Assembly (NCBI GenBank): GCA_027620595.1
Contig: JAQCDI010000034.1
Coordinates: 1-12,825 of the forward strand
Direction: 5' to 3'
DNA length: 12,825 bases
Source of the DNA: Bacteroidota bacterium
GTDB lineage: Bacteria; Bacteroidota; Rhodothermia; Rhodothermales; UBA10348
Shown piece after piece: positions 6,706 through 12,825 of the stretch (position 1 is the stretch's first letter; the number at the start of each line of letters is the position of its first letter). The translations under genes were made by a program, and so were the position numbers. The notes under the pieces were generated by a model that saw nothing but the letters and a program-made list of their open reading frames with translations, was not told the DNA's origin and made no database searches.

Positions 6706-8156
6706 GCGTCCGTCGGAGGTTCGCCCTCGATTTCATGATAGAAACAGCCGATGCCGAGGATGGCCAGAAGTGGCGCGATGGCCAGGTTGGCCAGCGTCAG
6801 CAGCTGCCAGTGCCAGTAGTCGCCCACGGCAACGCCCAACGTGGCCACCATGAAAATGGCCGTCGGGTGCCATGGCACGATGCTTTCGAGCATGGTGCCG
6901 TAATCCTCCAGGGATCGGGAAAGCACTTTCCTCGGAATCCGGAACCGGTCGAACCGGTGCTTGAACGCGTCGCCGATGATGAAACTCGTGGCGTACTGGT
7001 TCGATGTCAGGGCATTCGTCAGACCCGTGGCGCCCAGCGTCGAGAGGATCGTGGTGCGCCGCGAGGCCGCGAAGCGGAAAACCCGGTCCACCACGGTCGG
7101 CATGGCCTGGATGGTGTCGATGGAGCCGATGAAAAAGAACACCAGGAAGGCCACGAAGATGGCCTGGTCCATCGAATACAGCCCCCCCCTGTCCACGAGG
7201 GTCAGGGCTTCGGGCACCAGGTCCTGCACCGGGTCCACCAGCCAGTAAGCCATGGTGTGGTCGAATCCGCTGACCAGGGACGTGGCCACGGCCCCCAGGG
7301 TGTAGTCCTGGAAGATGAGGGCCAGGATGCCGGCCACGACCGTGGACGTGAGCAGGGTCGGGATGGTGGGCATGCGCCTGAGCGACCCCACCAGCACGAT
7401 GAGGGGGGGCAGCAGCAACAGGATGTTGAAGTCGAAGAGCGCGTTCAGGGACACCAGGAACGGCTCCAGCGTGTCGGTGGCGTCCGCTGCCACAGCCGGA
7501 GGGTGGGTGAACCCCAGGATGGTGAAGCCGATGATGGCCACTATCGAGGATGGCAACGTGGTGACCATCATGCTGCGGATGTGGTCGAAGAGGTCCACCT
7601 CGGCCGCCAGGGCCGCCAGGTTCGTCGTGTCGGACAGGGGCGACATCTTGTCCCCGAAATACGCCCCGCCGATGATGGCGCCGGCCGTGATCCCGAGGTT
7701 CGCCTGCAACACCATGGCCATGCCGATGAGCACGACACCGATGGTTCCGGCTGATCCCCAGGAGGTACCGGTCAACGTGGAAAAAACCACAGGCACAAGG
7801 AACGCAACGAGATACAGCCATCGCGGAGAGACCAGTTGCAACCCGTAAGCCACGAGCATCGGGATCGTGCCGCTGACCATCCAGGAGGCGATGATGACGC
7901 CGACCGAAAACAGGATGAAGAAGGCCGGCAGGGCAGAAGCCAGTTTCCGGACCACCGATTCCTGGATCGTTTCCCAGGTGAGACCCATCCAGAACAGCTG
8001 ACTGACCGAGAAGACAGAAGCCAGGATGAAAATGACCTCCAACGGCAATGCCTCCTGACCCGACCACAGGGGTCGGGCAATCAGACCGTAGAGGATGAGC
8101 AGGCTCAGGAAGCCGATGGGCAGGACGGCATGCAGGAACCGGGTGGGCGCGCTCAT
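6702..8156 (-). CDS. nhaC: NhaC-family Na+/H+ (or malate/lactate) antiporter
   Basis: A 484-residue inner-membrane transporter with about a dozen hydrophobic segments running almost throughout. The core signatures of the NhaC branch of the ion transporter superfamily are present: LTGTSWGSAGTIG at about 128-140 and GGAYFGDKMSPLSDTTNLA at 163-181, whose Asp169, Asp176 and Thr residues are probable ion-binding positions. A second half-repeat, GATGLTNALTSNQYATSFIIGDAF, lies near residues 365-390. Family members exchange Na+ for H+; B. subtilis MleN exchanges malate and protons for Na+ and lactate. The malic enzyme two genes downstream makes a malate-linked role worth considering, but substrate cannot be read from sequence. 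The start at 8156 has a strong GGAGGA at 8168-8163, six bases upstream, within the end of the thioesterase gene. It overlaps that gene and metC by four bases each. Confidence 0.9.
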   Translation of the reverse strand: MSAPTRFLHAVLPIGFLSLLILYGLIARPLWSGQEALPLEVIFILASVFSVSQLFWMGLTWETIQESVVRKLASALPAFFILFSVGVIIASWMVSGTIPMLVAYGLQLVSPRWLYLVAFLVPVVFSTLTGTSWGSAGTIGVVLIGMAMVLQANLGITAGAIIGGAYFGDKMSPLSDTTNLAALAAEVDLFDHIRSMMVTTLPSSIVAIIGFTILGFTHPPAVAADATDTLEPFLVSLNALFDFNILLLLPPLIVLVGSLRRMPTIPTLLTSTVVAGILALIFQDYTLGAVATSLVSGFDHTMAYWLVDPVQDLVPEALTLVDRGGLYSMDQAIFVAFLVFFFIGSIDTIQAMPTVVDRVFRFAASRRTTILSTLGATGLTNALTSNQYATSFIIGDAFKHRFDRFRIPRKVLSRSLEDYGTMLESIVPWHPTAIFMVATLGVAVGDYWHWQLLTLANLAIAPLLAILGIGCFYHEIEGEPPTDA

Positions 8157-8572
8157 GCCTCGTCCTCCGGATCGAAGTACATGGCCATCAGGCGTTCGGG
8201 AATGGCCACGGGTCGGCCGGTTTCCCGGTTCAGGCAGACCCAGTTGGTTTCGCCCGAAGCGATGAGTTGGTCATCCTTCGTGCGCCGGAATTCATAGCGG
8301 CGCACCGAGGATACGCGTTCGACCGAACCGACCCAGGTCCGCAGCTCGATTTCGTCGTCCTCGAAGGCAGGAAGCCGGTACTCGATGTGGTGCGATCGCG
8401 CAACCCAGGTCAGGCCCATCGCTGCGGCCCGTACGTCGGCGCCCAGGTGCTGCGTGTGCCGGATGGCCACCTCCTGCATCCACCGAACGTACTCCACATT
8501 GTTCACGTGGCCGTTGACATCGATGGATTCCCGTCCAACCGTGAAGGTCCAGGCGAATCGGTTCGGGGTCAT
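8153..8572 (-). CDS. Hotdog-fold acyl-CoA thioesterase (4HBT, YbgC/FadM type)
   Basis: A 139-residue single hotdog domain. The N-terminal motif ESIDVNGHVNNVEYVRWMQE carries Asp18, His22 and Asn25; the Asp is the catalytic residue of the YbgC/4-hydroxybenzoyl-CoA thioesterase group. Later strands fit the fold: IEYRLPAFEDDEIELRTWV and SSVRRYEFRR, with ASGETNWVCLNRETGRPVAIP closing the sheet. The enzyme probably cleaves an acyl-CoA or acyl-ACP thioester in the cytoplasm; acyl specificity is not evident. It overlaps nhaC downstream and the small membrane protein gene upstream by ATGA, so it depends on coupling; no separate Shine-Dalgarno is seen. Length is normal for the family. Confidence 0.88.
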   Translation of the reverse strand: MTPNRFAWTFTVGRESIDVNGHVNNVEYVRWMQEVAIRHTQHLGADVRAAAMGLTWVARSHHIEYRLPAFEDDEIELRTWVGSVERVSSVRRYEFRRTKDDQLIASGETNWVCLNRETGRPVAIPERLMAMYFDPEDEA

Positions 8573-8835
8573 GACGGGTCTGCGGGGGTTTCAGTGCGGC
8601 GGTGCCGGAGCCAGAGCACGATACCCCACAGGCTGATCAGGATCCAGAAGATCTCGATGATGACCGAGGCCAGGTTGAAATTGTAGATCAGCGAGACCAG
8701 CGTCATGGCGGCGCCGATGAGGTTGGCCAACGAATAGAGGAGCTGTTCGGGTTTCAGGCGCCGGGCCTGGGTGGCGGCGTAGGCCAGGATGATGATGGTC
8801 ACGCCCAGCGTGCCGACGACGTCGTGCCAGGCCAT
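8569..8835 (-). CDS. Small three-helix membrane protein, CBU_0592-like
   Basis: An 88-residue hydrophobic protein with three predicted membrane helices at about 5-22, 33-50 and 56-76, and a short charged tail (RHRRTETPADPS). The spacing of Asp5, Gly8, Gly11, Tyr19, Asn38, Gly41, Asn54, Glu61, Trp64, Ser68 and Gly71 resembles the uncharacterised CBU_0592 family of bacterial membrane proteins; this is recognised from memory of the pattern, not from a search. No function is known to me. The gene sits between hisN and the thioesterase, overlapping both, so it is translated with them. Two starts are possible: ATG at 8835 sharing one base with the hisN stop (TGATG), or the adjacent GTG at 8838 giving a four-base overlap. 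GGAGG at 8849-8845 is nine and six bases from them respectively. Confidence 0.82.
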   Translation of the reverse strand: MAWHDVVGTLGVTIIILAYAATQARRLKPEQLLYSLANLIGAAMTLVSLIYNFNLASVIIEIFWILISLWGIVLWLRHRRTETPADPS

Positions 8836-9656
8836 CACGCGTTGCCTCCAAGTACCGCCAGGATGTGGGCGTGCAGGGCCGGATTGGCACTGGTCACCAG
8901 ATGGGGGGCATGCACCAGGTCGTCGGTGCGTCCGTCGATGTCGCTGATCTGCCCTCCGGCCTCCAGGACGCAGGGAATGAGGGCGGCATTGTCCCAGGGG
9001 TTCATCTTGGGATCCACAGCGCCGTCGAGCAGCCCGCGTGCCACCCAGGCGTGCTGCACGCAGTCCCCGACGAAGCGGAAACGGCCTGCGCGGCGGATCA
9101 GCTCGGACATCCGCGGCGCCGCTGCGGCGCCGCGGGGGTCCACATCAGTATTGTAGAGCCCGGTCGTGGAGAGGAATGCGTCTTCCACACGGTTCGCCCC
9201 CTGTCGGACCTGTACACGCTCCAGATCTCCCAGCCGGTTGAGGTACCAGCAGCCCTTGCCGGTTTCGGCATACACCGTCTCCTTGAGGGCGGGCATGTTG
9301 ACGACGCCGATCACGGGGTGACCGCGATGCAGGAGGGCGATGAGCGTTCCGAAGGTGGGCAGGCCGAGGGCAAAGGCCGACGTGCCGTCGATGGGATCCA
9401 GGACCCAGCAGTACTCGGCGCCCGGATTGACGTCTTCGGCTTCCTCGCCCATGATGCCGTGGTCCGGGTAACGCAGTGCAATCAGCTCCCGCATGACCCG
9501 CTCGGCCTCGGTGTCGGCTTCGGTAACGGGCGAACCGTCCTTTTTGGACCGCACGGCTGTGTTCTGAAAGCGGGGGACGATTTCCTGGGCAGCCGTTCCG
9601 GCCAATTCCAGGGCAAATTGCAGCAGGGGGCTCAGGGCAGGGGTCTCTTGGGTCAT
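8835..9656 (-). CDS. hisN: Inositol monophosphatase family phosphatase, probable histidinol-phosphatase HisN
   Basis: A 273-residue cytoplasmic Mg2+/Li+-type phosphatase. The metal-binding Glu is in GEEAED (Glu71), motif A is WVLDPIDGTSAF with Asp87, Ile89 and Asp90, and motif B is WDNAALIPCVLEAGG with Asp222. The GLPTFGTLIALL stretch directly after motif A (98-109) matches the HisN subgroup, which dephosphorylates L-histidinol phosphate in histidine synthesis; an inositol- or other sugar-phosphatase is the alternative, and no other his genes are in view. ATG 9656 is chosen over an in-frame TTG at 9680, which would lie within a possible promoter element. It is the first gene of the minus-strand operon and is divergent from the beta-barrel gene at 9833. 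No clear Shine-Dalgarno is seen. Its stop overlaps the start of the next gene. Confidence 0.87.
   Translation of the reverse strand: MTQETPALSPLLQFALELAGTAAQEIVPRFQNTAVRSKKDGSPVTEADTEAERVMRELIALRYPDHGIMGEEAEDVNPGAEYCWVLDPIDGTSAFALGLPTFGTLIALLHRGHPVIGVVNMPALKETVYAETGKGCWYLNRLGDLERVQVRQGANRVEDAFLSTTGLYNTDVDPRGAAAAPRMSELIRRAGRFRFVGDCVQHAWVARGLLDGAVDPKMNPWDNAALIPCVLEAGGQISDIDGRTDDLVHAPHLVTSANPALHAHILAVLGGNA
8845..8849 (-). promoter_or_regulatory. Ribosome binding site for the small membrane protein gene
   Basis: The minus strand reads GGAGG inside the last codons of hisN, 6 bases before GTG 8838 and 9 bases before ATG 8835. It supports independent re-initiation at the overlapping junction but does not decide between the two starts. 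Confidence 0.55.
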
Positions 9657-9677
9657 ATGCGTTCGGTTTTGGGCAGG

Positions 9678-9684
9678 CAAAATA
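9678..9684 (-). promoter_or_regulatory. Possible -7 element for the hisN operon
   Basis: The minus strand reads TATTTTG, one base short of TAnnTTTG, in the only AT-rich patch directly before hisN, 21 bases from the ATG at 9656. That would give a very short leader. No -33 element is seen at the right distance, so this is tentative. Confidence 0.25.
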
Positions 9685-9720
9685 CCCTTTCCGCAGGAGC
9701 GGTGGGAGCCGACGGGCCAA

Positions 9721-9739
9721 TTGTCACAATTGTGTCACA
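9721..9739. promoter_or_regulatory. Candidate operator: two tandem 9-bp palindromes in the divergent region
   Basis: TTGTCACAA (9721-9729) and TGTGTCACA (9731-9739) are each perfect palindromes about a central base, with centres 10 bp apart, one helical turn. Between them CACAATTGTG (9725... shared bases 9725-9734 region) forms a further even palindrome, and TGTCACA occurs twice as a direct repeat 11 bp apart (9722-9728, 9733-9739). The AT-rich block stands out from GC-rich flanks. The right end touches CACATTTG (9736-9743), a near match to TAnnTTTG for the plus-strand gene, a position suited to repression. The binding protein is unknown. Confidence 0.4.
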
Positions 9740-9775
9740 TTTGCCCGGGCCCCTCCGGAGGGCGGAATGGAGGTT

Positions 9776-9799
9776 GGTGGCCGTCGTCCAACGGCCATC
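9776..9799 (+). other. Leader hairpin upstream of the beta-barrel gene
   Basis: TGGCCGT (9778-9784) and ACGGCCA (9791-9797) form a perfect 7-bp stem around a 6-base loop, extended by one G-U and one G-C pair. It lies 33 bases before the ATG at 9833 and would be in the mRNA leader. A 12-bp palindrome, CCCTCCGGAGGG, lies just before it at 9751-9762. Neither is followed by a T-run. Confidence 0.35.
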
Positions 9800-9818
9800 T
9801 GACAACCCGTACCCGCCC

Positions 9819-9823
9819 GAGGG
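9819..9823 (+). promoter_or_regulatory. Ribosome binding site of the beta-barrel gene, inside a small inverted repeat
   Basis: GAGGG lies 9 bases before ATG 9833 and supports that start. It falls inside the inverted repeat CCGCCC-GA-GGGCGG (9813-9826), which can fold into a 5-bp stem with a CGAG loop that would bury most of the site. Whether this affects translation is unknown. Confidence 0.4.
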
Positions 9824-9832
9824 CGGACTTCC

Positions 9833-12694
9833 ATGTCCTCACGTTTCGCGTTCCTGGTCCTTCTTCTCGGCCTTCTGGCCGGATCCGCGTTTGCCCAACA
9901 GACGAATCCGCGCTCCATCACCGGGCGCATCATCGATGCCAAGACAGGCGAGACGCTGATCGGTGTTAACGTCGTGGCCACCCTGAAGGCAGACACGACG
10001 GTTACCCACGGGCAGGTGAGCGACGCGAATGGTCGCTTCTCGGTGCCTGTCCGCGCCGCCGGTGATTATCGCGTCCGTTTCTCGTATGTCGGCTTCCTGC
10101 CGCAGACCAAGGACGTCACGGTAACCGACAAGGAAGCACCGCTCGGACTGATCGAGATGCAGGTGGACGTCATGCTCATGAATGAAGTGCGGGTCGAAGC
10201 CGTGCAGGACCGCGTCGAAGTGCGCGGAGACACCACCGTCTTCAATGCGGCGGCCTTCAAGGTCAATCCGGACGCCACGACCGAGGACCTCCTGCGCAAG
10301 ATGCCGGGCATCGTGGTGGATGGCGGCCAGGTGCAGGCCCAGGGCGAAACCGTCCAGCGCGTGCTGGTCGATGGCCGCGAGTTCTTTGGCCAGGATCCGG
10401 CGGCTGCCCTTCGCAACCTGCCTTCCGAGATCGTGGACCGCATCGAGGTCTATGACCGCCAGAGCGACCAGGCCCAATTCACGGGGTTCGAGGACGACAA
10501 CACACAGAAAACCATCAACATCGTGACCCTCACGGGCCGCTCGAATGGGCAGTTCGGCAAGGTCTACGGCGGCTACGGCTCCGAGGAGCGCTACCTCACG
10601 GGCGGCACCATCAACCTCTTCGATGATGACCGGCGCATTTCCATCATCGGTATGTCCAACAACGTCAACCAGCAGAACTTCGCCATCGAGGACCTGATGG
10701 GCGTCGTCGGTTCCGCTTCCGGACGCGGTGGTTTCGGTGGCGGCATGCGCGGTGGTGGTGGTCGTCCTCCGGGAGGCGGAAGCTTTGGCGGCGGCCGTCC
10801 CGGTGGGGATTTCGGAGGCATGCGTGGCGGAGACACGGGCAGCTTCCTCGTGGGCAACCAGGGCGGCGTGAACTCCACGGATGCCTTCGGCCTCAACTAT
10901 CAGGACGCTTTCGGGGCGAACCTGCAGGTAACGGGCAGCTACTTCTTCAACCGCTCCCAGAACAGCTCGACATCGCTTCTGGACAGAGAATACTACCTCG
11001 AGGATACCCTCAGCCAGCTCTACAACGAGGAGAATATCTCGTCGTCGACGAACCTGAACCACCGGTTCTCGGGCCGCGTGACGTATACCATCAACGAGCG
11101 CAATTCGCTGATCTTCACGCCGCGGGTCACGACCCAGAGCAACGAGGCCGCCAGCTACCTCTTCGGGGAAAACGTGCTCACCACGGCCGAGCGCCTGAGC
11201 CAGACCACGAACGATTACCTCTCGGACAGCAATGGCATGAACGCCTCGGCCAGCCTGCTCCTCCGGCATGCGTTCCAAACACGCGGCCGGACGCTTTCGG
11301 TCAACTTCACGGCCTCCTCCAACGCCTCGCGGGGAGACACGGACCAGCTTTCGGCCAACCTGTTCTTTGCGGGGGCCGCCGACGACATCCTGCTCGATCA
11401 GCGCACTGACAGCGATCAGTTGGGCCGCTCCCTGTCCATGCGCCTGACCTACACCGAGCCCGTGGGAGACGGCGGCCAGATCCAGGTCAACTACTCGCCC
11501 TCGCGCACGGTCAGTGACAGCGAGCGGTGGTCGAATTCCCTCGACCCGGTGGCCGGGACGTACACGATCCTCGAACCCTCGCTTTCAAGCCAGTTCGACA
11601 ACGTCGTGCTGCGGCAGCGGGGCGGCGTAAGCTATACGAAGCGCTCGCAGTCCCTGCGGGTCACGGTGGGCGTGGATGGACAGTCGGAGTCCCTGACGGG
11701 GGACCAGTCCTATCCGGTGACCTTTGACGTGGACCGCACGTTCAATCACGTACTGCCCAGCGCTGATATCCAGTTCGGCAACTCGCGTCAGAAGAGCCTG
11801 CGCCTGTCCTGGCGTACGCAGACCAATACGCCGTCCATCTCGCAGTTGCAGGACGTGATCGACAACCGCAATCCGCTCCAGCTCTCGTCGGGCAATCCGG
11901 GTCTCGATCCATCGTATACGAACACGCTGATGGCGCGCTTCAACTCCACCAACCTGGAAACGGGCCGGGTCTTCTTCGGCTTCGCGTCAGTCTCGCTGGC
12001 CTCCGATTACATCGGCACCGAAACCACGATCGCGCAGCGGGATATGGAGATTGCCGATGGTGTCATGTTGCTCCAGGGTTCGCAGTTCTCGCGTCCGGTC
12101 AACCTGGACGGACAGCAGACCCTGCGCTCGTTCTTCACCTTCGGCCGGCCCACGCCACTTTTCGACGCCAACATGAACTGGAATGGCGGTGTCACCCTGA
12201 CCAGCGCCCCGGGCCTCATCAACGGCGAGAAGAACGTGACCGATGTCCTGGGGCTCAATGGAGGACTCGTCATCAGTTCCAACATCAGTGAGCGCCTCGA
12301 CTTCACGGTATCCGAGAACGTGAGCTACAACACGAGCGAGAACTCGGCCTATCCGCAGCTCAACAACACGTACACGCAGTACCGCACGGGCGCCTCCGTC
12401 ACGGCCATGCCGACCAAGGCGTTGGTGCTCGAGACCAGCGTGTCCCATTCGCTCTACAACGGCCTCGGGGACAACGTCGACAACACCTCGCTGCTCTGGA
12501 ATGCGGCCCTGGGCTACAAATTCCTCAAGGGCAACGGCGGCGAAGTGCGGCTCATCGTGGCCGACATCCTGAACCGCAACACGAACGTCTCGCGCTCGAT
12601 CACCGAATTCTATATCCAGGACTCGTCCTCGAACGTGCTGGGCCGCTACATCCTGCTCAACTTCACCTACACGCTGCGCAATTTCCGCATGTAA
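9833..12694 (+). CDS. Outer-membrane beta-barrel protein with N-terminal carboxypeptidase-regulatory-like domain
   Basis: A 953-residue TonB-receptor-like outer-membrane protein. A signal peptide covers residues 1-21 (cleavage after AFA). A carboxypeptidase-regulatory-like beta-sandwich follows (about 28-112, starting SITGRIIDAKTGETLIGVNV). The plug-like region (about 113-245) contains DLLRKMPGI (152-160), VLVDGREFFGQDP (about 177-189), LPSEIVDRIEVYD and KTINIVT; this is the pattern of the Bacteroidota outer membrane beta-barrel family related to, but distinct from, SusC. The rest (about 335-953) is alternating beta strands ending in FTYTLRNFRM, as expected for a barrel of roughly twenty or more strands. 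A 38-residue glycine-rich insert lies at 297-334. I see no SusD partner or TonB box, so the substrate is unknown; these proteins commonly take up or handle ligands at the surface. It is divergent from the hisN operon across a 176-bp region with a candidate operator, and a strong hairpin follows about 110 bases after its stop. Confidence 0.9.
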   Translation: MSSRFAFLVLLLGLLAGSAFAQQTNPRSITGRIIDAKTGETLIGVNVVATLKADTTVTHGQVSDANGRFSVPVRAAGDYRVRFSYVGFLPQTKDVTVTDKEAPLGLIEMQVDVMLMNEVRVEAVQDRVEVRGDTTVFNAAAFKVNPDATTEDLLRKMPGIVVDGGQVQAQGETVQRVLVDGREFFGQDPAAALRNLPSEIVDRIEVYDRQSDQAQFTGFEDDNTQKTINIVTLTGRSNGQFGKVYGGYGSEERYLTGGTINLFDDDRRISIIGMSNNVNQQNFAIEDLMGVVGSASGRGGFGGGMRGGGGRPPGGGSFGGGRPGGDFGGMRGGDTGSFLVGNQGGVNSTDAFGLNYQDAFGANLQVTGSYFFNRSQNSSTSLLDREYYLEDTLSQLYNEENISSSTNLNHRFSGRVTYTINERNSLIFTPRVTTQSNEAASYLFGENVLTTAERLSQTTNDYLSDSNGMNASASLLLRHAFQTRGRTLSVNFTASSNASRGDTDQLSANLFFAGAADDILLDQRTDSDQLGRSLSMRLTYTEPVGDGGQIQVNYSPSRTVSDSERWSNSLDPVAGTYTILEPSLSSQFDNVVLRQRGGVSYTKRSQSLRVTVGVDGQSESLTGDQSYPVTFDVDRTFNHVLPSADIQFGNSRQKSLRLSWRTQTNTPSISQLQDVIDNRNPLQLSSGNPGLDPSYTNTLMARFNSTNLETGRVFFGFASVSLASDYIGTETTIAQRDMEIADGVMLLQGSQFSRPVNLDGQQTLRSFFTFGRPTPLFDANMNWNGGVTLTSAPGLINGEKNVTDVLGLNGGLVISSNISERLDFTVSENVSYNTSENSAYPQLNNTYTQYRTGASVTAMPTKALVLETSVSHSLYNGLGDNVDNTSLLWNAALGYKFLKGNGGEVRLIVADILNRNTNVSRSITEFYIQDSSSNVLGRYILLNFTYTLRNFRM
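10721..10834 (+). repeat. Glycine-rich low-complexity coding segment in the beta-barrel protein
   Basis: Residues 297-334 hold 22 glycines of 38, in repeated GGGMRGG, GGGRP and GGMRGG units. At DNA level it is made of GGT/GGC-rich near-repeats, with GGCATGCG occurring twice (around 10742 and 10818). It sits at the plug-barrel boundary or in an early extracellular loop. Similar Gly-rich stretches occur in related proteins; their function is not known to me. Confidence 0.75.
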
Positions 12695-12768
12695 TCCGGA
12701 ACGGGCGAACCGCGGATCGAGGGTTGCCAGCGTTTCCCTCCTTCGTGGCGGATCCATCCTGTTCCCCG

Positions 12769-12792
12769 TGTCGGGTCTGTGGCTTCCCGACA
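12769..12792. other. Inverted repeat downstream of the beta-barrel gene
   Basis: TGTCGGG (12769-12775) and CCCGACA (12786-12792) form a perfect 7-bp stem with a 10-base loop, shortly before the stronger hairpin at the window end. No T-run follows. The rest of 12695-12825 shows no gene. Confidence 0.3.
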
Positions 12793-12801
12793 GCACAGCG
12801 G

Positions 12802-12825
12802 GGCGGCCGGCATCAGCCGGCCGCC
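12802..12825 (+). terminator. Probable terminator hairpin of the beta-barrel gene, at the window edge
   Basis: GGCGGCCGGC and GCCGGCCGCC form a perfect, entirely G-C 10-bp stem around the loop ATCA, ending exactly at the last base of the window. It lies 107 bases after the stop codon at 12694. The base run that would confirm an intrinsic terminator lies outside the window, so an alternative such as a dispersed GC-rich palindrome cannot be ruled out. Confidence 0.55.

Noticed and set aside
6549..7754. Plus-strand open frame of 401 codons opposite metC and nhaC
   Set aside because: Spans two real genes on the other strand; the translation is a Gly/His/Gln/Arg-rich composition typical of the complement of a membrane protein gene.
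9839..11278. Minus-strand open frame of 479 codons opposite the beta-barrel gene
   Set aside because: It lies fully inside a well-supported gene; the translation is rich in His, Arg and Val with no recognisable domain. Long antisense frames are expected in GC-rich coding DNA.
9833..12694. SusC/SusD-type polysaccharide or protein uptake locus
   Set aside because: The plug sequence resembles the distinct outer-membrane beta-barrel family, and no SusD-like lipoprotein or glycan enzyme gene is adjacent within the window.
1..12825. Mobile element, CRISPR array, tRNA/rRNA or defence island
   Set aside because: No transposase, integrase, regular spaced repeats, tRNA-like cloverleaf or defence-type protein was seen; the genes are metabolic or envelope-related with uniform GC-rich composition.

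Overview
The window reads as a chromosomal stretch of a GC-rich (by eye roughly 60%) member of the Bacteroidota/Rhodothermota group, most plausibly a Rhodothermia-like marine or halophilic bacterium. Three things point there. One secreted enzyme ends in a type IX secretion (Por) sorting domain with a YPNP start. A large outer-membrane beta-barrel protein carries the N-terminal carboxypeptidase-regulatory-like domain typical of this group. One promoter matches the Bacteroidota -7 consensus TAnnTTTG exactly. The taxon is an inference; no rRNA or marker gene is present.

Layout: (1) 1-150, minus: the 5' end of a small lipoprotein gene, cut by the window edge. (2) 284-1252, minus: a polyphosphate kinase 2. 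(3) 1484-3694, plus, divergent from ppk2: a secreted PAP2/vanadium-haloperoxidase-type enzyme with a T9SS tail. (4) 3707-9656, minus: six genes, transcribed in the order inositol-monophosphatase-family phosphatase (probable HisN), CBU_0592-like small membrane protein, hotdog acyl-CoA thioesterase, NhaC-family antiporter, MetC-like trans-sulfuration PLP enzyme, and, after a 122-bp gap, a malic enzyme. The first five overlap each other by 1-4 bases and are surely co-transcribed; the malic enzyme may be a sixth member or have its own promoter. (5) 9833-12694, plus, divergent from the operon: a large outer-membrane beta-barrel protein with a glycine-rich insert. A strong GC-rich hairpin lies at the very end of the window.

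How they may work together: the operon looks metabolic (phosphate ester hydrolysis, thioester hydrolysis, C4-dicarboxylate/pyruvate and sulfur amino acid metabolism, ion exchange). The most suggestive pairing is the NhaC-family antiporter with the malic enzyme, which recalls the Bacillus subtilis MleN/MleA malate-lactate pair. The 176-bp divergent region between the operon and the beta-barrel gene holds two 9-bp palindromes one helical turn apart, the best candidate operator in the window.

I found no CRISPR array, RNA gene, insertion sequence, phage or defence system, and no stretch over 300 bases without a gene. I see no clear undescribed system here. The observations below are modest leads on regulation, gene pairing and unusual protein architecture.
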